From A37T11 sp964546645 (GTDB taxonomy: Bacteria; Bacteroidota; Bacteroidia; Sphingobacteriales; Sphingobacteriaceae), in the NCBI GenBank assembly GCA_964546645.1, contig CAZJKM010000010.1, positions 1 through 49,882 of the forward strand: 49,882 nucleotides of DNA. The letters are read 5' to 3'. The position numbers and the translations under genes were made by a program. The notes below the pieces were generated by a model. It was not told the DNA's origin. It did not search any database and saw nothing but the letters and a program-made list of their open reading frames with translations. Positions 43,948-49,882 of the stretch are shown here, piece after piece (position 1 is the first letter of the stretch; each line of letters opens with the position of its first letter).

Positions 43948-45015
43948 TTATTCCTGGCTTTTCAGGAATTCTTTTACAAAATCATCGTCTGTTAAATCCG
44001 GGTAAGCCTCACATACCCGGGTGATCTCCTCAGCCTGTCCCGGTGACATTTTTTCATCCGGATTGAGGCACCAGATACCTTTCAGCAGTCCCTGCCTGCG
44101 CAACACCTCATGGATGCCCGGTATGCAACCATGGAAACTATGCGCCGGATCAAAAATGGCCGCATTCATGTCCGTAACTGCAATCCCTTTGGTCAGCAGC
44201 TCAGCAGCTCCCTGGTAACCGTTGTCCCGGCAGCGCCGGATCTCCTCGTACAAGGCTACTGATGCTCTCGTCCACACCGCCCAGTGGCCCAGCAAACCAC
44301 CTTCAAAGCGTTTTCTCACTGTTCTGCCATTTACCTCAAACTCATAGGTTGTCAGCAGGTCCGCCACGATGTTATCATCGTTACCCGTATATAATGCAAT
44401 ATCCTCATTACGGCTTGAGTTACACACGGCACGAACCATGTCCAGTGTCTGGTAACGGTTGAACGGTGCTGCCTTGATGGCATGGATATTCGGGATCTCT
44501 GCAAATTCTTTCCAGAAATCGTATGAAAAAATACGACCGCCGACGCTCGGCTGCAGGTAAAAACCAAACACCGGAATCACTTCGGCCACCGCGCGTGTAC
44601 GATCCAGTATTTCAGCTTCCGTTTTTCCCTGAAGACCGCCCATACTTAACAGCCCCAGATCATACCCGTATTTCAGTGCCAGCTCCGCCTCTTTCACCGC
44701 CTGAGCGGTATCCCCGCAGATCCCTGCGATACCGATATAGGTGTCTCCTTTACCGGAGGCGGCAATCTCTTCGGAAGCGAGGGCCAGGACGGTCTCATAT
44801 AAATTCACCCCCGGGTCGCGTATCTCAAATTGCGTACTATGTACACCTACGGCAATCCCTCCTGTTCCGGCAGCCAGGTAATAGCGGGACAGCAGGCGCT
44901 GGTGCTCTTCATCCAGCTTCCGCTCTGCTGTCAATGCCAGCGGATGTGCGGGGATAATTGTCCCCTGCTGCAAAATAGCCTTCTTTTCTGATGATAATTT
45001 ATTTGTTGTTGCCAT
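43948..45015 (-). CDS. DapA-like (dihydrodipicolinate synthase family) lyase
   Basis: A 355-residue class I aldolase-type barrel. Schiff-base Lys181 (IHAIKAAPFNRY) and Tyr153 (GFYLQPSVGG) are in family positions. It is longer than DapA, with insertions and an extended C-terminus. In catabolic clusters such proteins cleave 2-keto-3-deoxy sugar acids or N-acetylneuraminate-type substrates to pyruvate. Substrate is unknown. It begins 2 nt after the Rossmann gene upstream. Confidence 0.85.
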   Translation of the reverse strand: MATTNKLSSEKKAILQQGTIIPAHPLALTAERKLDEEHQRLLSRYYLAAGTGGIAVGVHSTQFEIRDPGVNLYETVLALASEEIAASGKGDTYIGIAGICGDTAQAVKEAELALKYGYDLGLLSMGGLQGKTEAEILDRTRAVAEVIPVFGFYLQPSVGGRIFSYDFWKEFAEIPNIHAIKAAPFNRYQTLDMVRAVCNSSRNEDIALYTGNDDNIVADLLTTYEFEVNGRTVRKRFEGGLLGHWAVWTRASVALYEEIRRCRDNGYQGAAELLTKGIAVTDMNAAIFDPAHSFHGCIPGIHEVLRRQGLLKGIWCLNPDEKMSPGQAEEITRVCEAYPDLTDDDFVKEFLKSQE

Positions 45016-45017
45016 AC

Positions 45018-46034
45018 TTAAAACTTTCCTGCCCTTTCCTGAAAATGTGTTGGTTTATTCAGTTCCTGTCCTCCCTGCTGCAGCCATTTCGCCGTCAGGT
45101 CAATAATTTCACGTACGGTTACCCGCGGGTAACCAAAGATACGGTGACACTCCGAGGCATTGTTCAGCAACGCCGAGCCTTCCGCCTCATAAATAAACTG
45201 CGGTTCCTTCCCGAAGATTTCCCCGAAACGATTTGCGATCCAGCGTGTTGACAATGTTTCCGGCCCCGTTACGTTCAGCATCTTTGCCGGCGACTCACAA
45301 TGAAGCAGCGAGCGGATCGCAATCTCGTTGGCATCTCCCTGCCAGATGACGTTCACGTTCTCCGTACGCAGATCGATCGGCTTTCCGCTGAGTACTGATT
45401 TTGCAATTTCCATCATCACACCGTACCTGAAATCTACCGCGTAATTCAACCGGTAGATCAGCATCGGCGTGCCGTTCTTTTTGGAGAAATATTCAAAGAC
45501 TCGTTCCCGGCCCAGGCACGACTGCGCATATTCACCGATCGGCTCCGGCGTGGCTTCTTCTGATACACCGCCAGCCGTTACCGGAACAAACGGAAGCACA
45601 TTCCCTGAGGAAAATGCCACAATACGTGAGTTTTTGTATTTTTCAGACACCCGGCCAGGCAGATACGCATTCATTGCCCATGTGAACGACTCATTCCCCG
45701 TCGTACCGAACTTGTGCCCGGCGAGGTAAATGACGTTCGGCGCATCCGGCAGCGCTGCCAGATCACTTTCATTCAGCAGATCAGCTGCTATGGTCTCCAC
45801 ACCAGCCGCTTCCAGCTCTGCACGGGAGGCAGGATCTGAAAAGCGCGATACGCCAATGATTCGCTGACCGCTGCCGGCGGCATCAACCGCCTGACGCGCC
45901 GCACGGGCCATGGATGGTCCCATCTTACCGGCAACGCCCAATAACAAAATATCGCCCTGGATACGGCTCACATCTTCAATCAGTGCGGGAGACGGTTTCA
46001 GTATCTCCTGCTCCAATACGCTTAATTCATCCAT
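45018..46034 (-). CDS. NAD-dependent epimerase/dehydratase-like Rossmann protein
   Basis: A 338-residue short-chain-dehydrogenase-related protein with cofactor loop LLGVAGKMGPSMA (about 31-43), IYLAGHKFGT and IVAFSSGNVLPF. The expected catalytic YxxxK of extended SDRs is not obvious, although a Tyr lies in GEYAQSCLG. It may bind NAD and modify a sugar acid. It sits between the Nramp-like transporter (26 nt) and the DapA-like lyase (2 nt). Confidence 0.78.
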   Translation of the reverse strand: MDELSVLEQEILKPSPALIEDVSRIQGDILLLGVAGKMGPSMARAARQAVDAAGSGQRIIGVSRFSDPASRAELEAAGVETIAADLLNESDLAALPDAPNVIYLAGHKFGTTGNESFTWAMNAYLPGRVSEKYKNSRIVAFSSGNVLPFVPVTAGGVSEEATPEPIGEYAQSCLGRERVFEYFSKKNGTPMLIYRLNYAVDFRYGVMMEIAKSVLSGKPIDLRTENVNVIWQGDANEIAIRSLLHCESPAKMLNVTGPETLSTRWIANRFGEIFGKEPQFIYEAEGSALLNNASECHRIFGYPRVTVREIIDLTAKWLQQGGQELNKPTHFQERAGKF

Positions 46035-46060
46035 TTTTACTTTATCTATTCAGTTAATAT

Positions 46061-47281
46061 TTACTTTAAAAACAATTCATTGAAGTTATACACCGCCAAT
46101 ACTAATAGGATGACGATACCAACAAAACCCATGATCCGGATAAACGGCGGATTTGCATGCTGCCCCATCAGGGTTTTGTTACACGAAATCGCATACATGG
46201 CAATTCCGATAAAAGGCACCAGGAAAATGGTCACACTTTGTGCAAAAACGATCATTTCCAGCGGCGGCTTTTCATAGCCGATGGCGATCACACTGCCTGC
46301 AACCATGACCAGCCCTATCAGTGTTTTGACAATCTTTGAATCCAGGCTATTGCCGTACCCGAAACCATCAGACAATAACGAGCCGCCAATGGTCGCATTA
46401 CCCACCAATGAGGAAAATGATGCCCCGAACAGCCCGACAAGGAATAGTTGCGACGCATAGTTGCCGAAGAGCGGTTCCAGCGCCATAGCCATGTCAGAGG
46501 CTTTGTTAACCGGTATCTGCTGCGGGTTCAGCACCGCTGCCGCACAGATCATCACCACAGCACTCATGATACCGAGAATGATCATCCCGGTGACACCTTT
46601 ACTGTTATCCAGGTTCAGGTCCGGACTGATCCGCTTACGTGCCTGCACCAGATAGGTCTGATAAAACGCCCCGACGATCGAAAAACATGATGCAAAAAAA
46701 GCAATCACCAAGCCTATGGAGCTATCCGGTACAGAAGGCTTAAAGCCTGAAAAAATGCCGGCAATATCAGGCTTGGCCAGAAACATGGTCGTGACAAATG
46801 CAAACAGCATCAGTCCGACGATAGCAATCATCAGCCGCTCCAGTGTTTTGTAAAAGTTACGGAAAAACAATAGTGCAATACCAATGACGTTGAACAGGAT
46901 GATCCAGGGTACGGGAGAGGTATGGCTGGCTTCAGCAATAGAAATACCAACCCCGATCGAATTACCCGCCTGGAAAGAGGTAGCAACCAGAAAAATCCCG
47001 ATGCCAATCAGGCCCGATGCCCACGCACCGTATTTCTGACGGATAGTCATTAGCAACGACTGTCCTGTGGCCACCCCGATACGCGAAGCAATATTAGTAA
47101 AGATGATCATAAAAAAGATCGCAATTACCACCACCCATAGCAGGCTGTAGCCATACATCGCACCCATCTTCGAGGTGATGGTAATTTTACTCGGACCAAA
47201 AACGATGGCTGCTGTAACAATGCCCGGCCCGAGGGCAACCAGCCATTTCATCAACCGATTTGATGAACGGGATTTATCCAT
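46061..47281 (-). CDS. Nramp-superfamily carrier lacking the metal-binding residues
   Basis: A 406-residue, 11-12-helix protein aligning with Nramp transporters (LGPGIVTAAI, GAMYGYSLLWV). The metal-coordinating DPGN of helix 1 reads GPSK (29-32), and the MPH motif of helix 6 is absent in the matching stretch GAFYQTYLV (204-212). Canonical Mn2+/Fe2+ transport is therefore unlikely. Being inside a sugar-acid cluster, it may move an organic substrate. This class of Nramp-related carriers is poorly characterised. It lies 123 nt downstream of the heparinase-like gene. Confidence 0.82.
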   Translation of the reverse strand: MDKSRSSNRLMKWLVALGPGIVTAAIVFGPSKITITSKMGAMYGYSLLWVVVIAIFFMIIFTNIASRIGVATGQSLLMTIRQKYGAWASGLIGIGIFLVATSFQAGNSIGVGISIAEASHTSPVPWIILFNVIGIALLFFRNFYKTLERLMIAIVGLMLFAFVTTMFLAKPDIAGIFSGFKPSVPDSSIGLVIAFFASCFSIVGAFYQTYLVQARKRISPDLNLDNSKGVTGMIILGIMSAVVMICAAAVLNPQQIPVNKASDMAMALEPLFGNYASQLFLVGLFGASFSSLVGNATIGGSLLSDGFGYGNSLDSKIVKTLIGLVMVAGSVIAIGYEKPPLEMIVFAQSVTIFLVPFIGIAMYAISCNKTLMGQHANPPFIRIMGFVGIVILLVLAVYNFNELFLK

Positions 47282-47404
47282 ATACTATTATTGATTAAAA
47301 ATTTATTTTCAGCCCGGTAAAGGTACTGCTCCCGAAAACAATATTCATACTCTTTCGTAAACAAAAAACGCAAATAAGCGCCTATCCCGTTTACTTTCAT
47401 CCTT

Positions 47405-49882
47405 TTATTTCAGCCGTACAACCTGATATTTCCCTGCTCCGGCAGTAAAAAACAACGTATTCTTCCCCTCTTCCACCACGCTCTCCGTAACGGATACCCC
47501 CTTACTGCCCGTAACCTTCCACTTACCGCCCTTCATACCTGTCAGTACAACCTGTACGTCTTTTCCGCCAGGTATATCCAGCTCAAACGACCGGTCAATC
47601 AGTATTCCCTGCCGGTTCATACTTACCAACCGGTTACCCACACACACCACATCACTCACCGTCGTTTGCAGGTGTTTCACGGGAAGCGGCTGTGCGTCGC
47701 CGTCAGCCACCTGTAAAACGGTTAAAAAGCGGTCATGCTGCTGTGCCTGTTTCGGCGAAACCATGATCCGGTGCCCGTTTATTTCCGGCAAATCCACTGG
47801 CGGTGCCTCGTATGTAAACGCAAATGAACTGTTAGCATCCGCACCACTCCGTATCTCCTGCACACGCTCCGCAACAGCAGGAATCAGCATATTCACATAC
47901 GTTTTGCCCACACGACCACCCAGACTATTGCTCAATACCAAGCCAGTGCCGGATGCTTCCGGTTTCTGCAGCGTATTCACCTGCCAGTATTTTATGAACC
48001 CCGGATCGGCGGTTGTAACATCATCTGAAAGAATAATTACCGCCGGTATATCCTTACGATCCATGTTCAGGAAACAGAAACTGCGGCTAAATGTACTGAC
48101 TTTTTGTGAATAAGCACCCGTAAGATCGGCAGAAAAATAACTGAACGCCGGTTTCATAGCGGAAGGGCCGAAGCTTTCCGACCGTACTTTTCCATAGTGG
48201 AAGGTCGAATCATCTGTCACCTCGGCAACCGTTCTCGGGTGGCGCTGGAGAAAGCGGGATCCGCCGTCATTGGACTCCGTAGCAAGGAATTTCTCTGACG
48301 GATCCACCACCAGCAGCATGCTGTGTGCGATGGAGCGTTTGTTGAAATTCAGGTCATACGGGGTGCCATAAAATTTATAGACCCCCAGGTCAGCAATCTG
48401 GAAGCCGCGGTAATACAGCTGTAGTGCACCCGCATCCGCATGCTGGTGATTGCCGAAATGATAGCCGCCCCCTTTGATCTCAGCCAGCACATCGTCGCTC
48501 GTTTCGCTGATGTCCCATCCCGTACGGGCAATCATGGATCCCAGCACCGGACCGAAGCCGGTTGTCAGCGGCAAGGATTCAAGGCTTTGTTCTGCTTTCA
48601 GTGCAGGGTCGTTGAGGAGGAGGAATAACACCGGATTGCCCGGCAGCCCGCCCTGGCGCATAAATTCCCCCTTTACAACCGGGTCATTAGCATACGCATA
48701 ACACAATAGCATCGTCTGCGGTGCCTTCCAGTAATAGGGCTTCCCTCCGGTGCCGGAACCAAAGCCGTCCCCGTCACGCAGCATCTGCCCGTCAGGCGTC
48801 CGCATATACAGCCAGAATTTCGATACATCCTTCATATTATCGTCAAAAGCCGGTTTTCCGGTCATCCGGTACAACAACCACGCGGCATGCATATCCCATT
48901 GGAACCGGTAGGAGCCATAATTGACGCCCTGGTTATGGCGGGGCGACTGGTATTCAAATTTCCGCAGAGGGACCAGCGTTTCCAGAATCGCATAGGAGCA
49001 GTACTGATACGGCAGCGGGTCCTCATCATAAATGGCGATACTCATGGACAGCAGATCACGGCACACCTGCGCCTCATTACCGTGTCCGTTTACCACGCTT
49101 TGTAAAAATGGCGGCCATCCTATTTCCATGTCATCCGCCAGCCGCATCAGGTGCCGGTACAATAGCTGCCGCTCATCTGCCGAAAGCAGGTCATAGCACC
49201 AGTCGTACACCTCTGACCCTGCATAAATGGCCCGACCGATCTCCCGCGTTATGTCCAGGATATTACCAAACTCCACATGCGGAAAGTAATCCGTCATGAG
49301 CTTCACCGCTTCCCGGCCTACTTTTTTATCCCCCGTCATCAGGTAATAAAAGGCTTTACTCTCTGCCGCCCTTTCCAGATCGGGATTATAGGACAGCTCT
49401 TCTTCCGGGTTGACGGTAAACGGAAACGGCTTTTGCGCTTCTTTTTTCACCTTTTCCCAGGCCGCTTTGTTTTCTTCTGATTCGAGCCGCGCACGCACGG
49501 CCGGCAGCGAAGACGCATTGACCCACAGGCGCGGATGGCCGGCAGGTGGCGTTACCGACGGACGGTAGCCGCGGGCTGCTTCCGGCACAGCAGGAGGCGT
49601 GTAGGTGGCCAGCTCGGCATATCCCAGCCGCACTCCTCGTGGCAGCCAGATTTTCAGCTTCTGTTTTCCACCCGTCAGCTCAAATTTGCCGGTATGCTGT
49701 AACGGCCTGTCCCACGGCACGTACACCACCCGTTTGGTGGGCCGCTGATCGTCGATCTGTATCCGCATGAACATCGACTCAAATTTTGTTGTTGCTTTTT
49801 TCATCAGTGCGGCCCCTTCCTCATCTGTCACAGCATAGGTACGCATGGTATAACGTCCCGCCACCGGGACTTCCACCTCAAA
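47405..49882 (-). CDS. Heparinase II/III-like polysaccharide lyase, partial (5' end outside window)
   Basis: At least 825 residues are visible and the frame is open to the window edge, so no start is called. The helical (alpha/alpha) toroid carries RHNQGVNYGSYRFQWD and a later FGNHQHADAGAL, with SIAHSMLLV close to the beta-sandwich domains. These histidines and Tyr match the catalytic region of heparinase II/III-like lyases. The enzyme would cleave uronate-containing or related polysaccharides by beta-elimination. Exact family and substrate are uncertain. It begins the visible catabolic cluster. Confidence 0.85.
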   Translation of the reverse strand, partial: FEVEVPVAGRYTMRTYAVTDEEGAALMKKATTKFESMFMRIQIDDQRPTKRVVYVPWDRPLQHTGKFELTGGKQKLKIWLPRGVRLGYAELATYTPPAVPEAARGYRPSVTPPAGHPRLWVNASSLPAVRARLESEENKAAWEKVKKEAQKPFPFTVNPEEELSYNPDLERAAESKAFYYLMTGDKKVGREAVKLMTDYFPHVEFGNILDITREIGRAIYAGSEVYDWCYDLLSADERQLLYRHLMRLADDMEIGWPPFLQSVVNGHGNEAQVCRDLLSMSIAIYDEDPLPYQYCSYAILETLVPLRKFEYQSPRHNQGVNYGSYRFQWDMHAAWLLYRMTGKPAFDDNMKDVSKFWLYMRTPDGQMLRDGDGFGSGTGGKPYYWKAPQTMLLCYAYANDPVVKGEFMRQGGLPGNPVLFLLLNDPALKAEQSLESLPLTTGFGPVLGSMIARTGWDISETSDDVLAEIKGGGYHFGNHQHADAGALQLYYRGFQIADLGVYKFYGTPYDLNFNKRSIAHSMLLVVDPSEKFLATESNDGGSRFLQRHPRTVAEVTDDSTFHYGKVRSESFGPSAMKPAFSYFSADLTGAYSQKVSTFSRSFCFLNMDRKDIPAVIILSDDVTTADPGFIKYWQVNTLQKPEASGTGLVLSNSLGGRVGKTYVNMLIPAVAERVQEIRSGADANSSFAFTYEAPPVDLPEINGHRIMVSPKQAQQHDRFLTVLQVADGDAQPLPVKHLQTTVSDVVCVGNRLVSMNRQGILIDRSFELDIPGGKDVQVVLTGMKGGKWKVTGSKGVSVTESVVEEGKNTLFFTAGAGKYQVVRLK

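Overview
The window looks like a chromosomal scaffold from a member of the Bacteroidota, most likely in or near the Chitinophagaceae. The species cannot be named from sequence alone. The grounds are recurrent Bacteroidota-type promoters (TTTG, 19-20 bp, TAnnTTTG), Bacteroidota-type families (paired DUF3857/transglutaminase proteins, eno followed by a DivIC/FtsB-like gene, XRE-S24 regulators) and the general absence of Shine-Dalgarno sequences. A run of 100 N at 42529-42628 is an assembly gap of unknown true size.

Layout. (1) 1-1260: the 5' part of a class A beta-lactamase-like gene, an orphan TPP riboswitch with its terminator, a degenerate 21-bp tandem repeat array and a 25-bp hairpin. (2) 1301-7609: an AT-rich, one-directional gene set that is the most unusual part of the window. 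It encodes a WYL regulator; an 840-residue protein joining an HsdM-like methyltransferase, an HsdS-like recognition half and a histidine-kinase ATPase domain; a receiver protein with a C-terminal cold-shock-like domain; a protein with two GIY-YIG nuclease domains; and two small exported proteins. I read it as a candidate defence system in which DNA recognition or modification is coupled to a two-component relay and a nuclease. I do not know a named system with this composition. (3) 7733-12582: household and sugar genes (DUF2784, trhO, a BadF-type GlcNAc kinase, a sulfatase, an aldo/keto reductase). (4) 12599-15928: an S24-type repressor divergent from an unknown gene and two pseudo-nucleotidyltransferase/HEPN paralogues. 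A perfect inverted repeat lies in the promoter spacer between them. (5) 15932-24882: gnd, a glycogen-debranching-type enzyme, a GT4 glycosyltransferase, carA, eno, a DivIC-like gene and fabG. (6) 25040-32254: two DUF3857 proteins, then a DedA-ppa-CNNM-rsmE operon. (7) 32384-49882: a long minus-strand catabolic cluster.

The catabolic cluster begins (5' side, right end) with a heparinase II/III-like lyase, an Nramp-like carrier without its metal ligands, a Rossmann epimerase-like enzyme, a DapA-type lyase and an enolase-superfamily enzyme. It continues past the gap with a cupredoxin protein and two PQQ-dehydrogenase-like lipoproteins, one of them carrying cytochrome c. It ends with an exported Gfo/Idh/MocA protein, an MFS sugar importer, nagA, nagB and a Gfo/Idh lipoprotein. 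A coherent but inferred picture is depolymerisation of an acidic or amino-sugar glycan, periplasmic oxidation feeding electrons to copper and haem carriers, import, then NagA/NagB chemistry. The GlcNAc kinase and sulfatase at 9250-11489 may belong to the same physiology. No SusC/SusD pair, tRNA, rRNA, insertion sequence or CRISPR array was seen.
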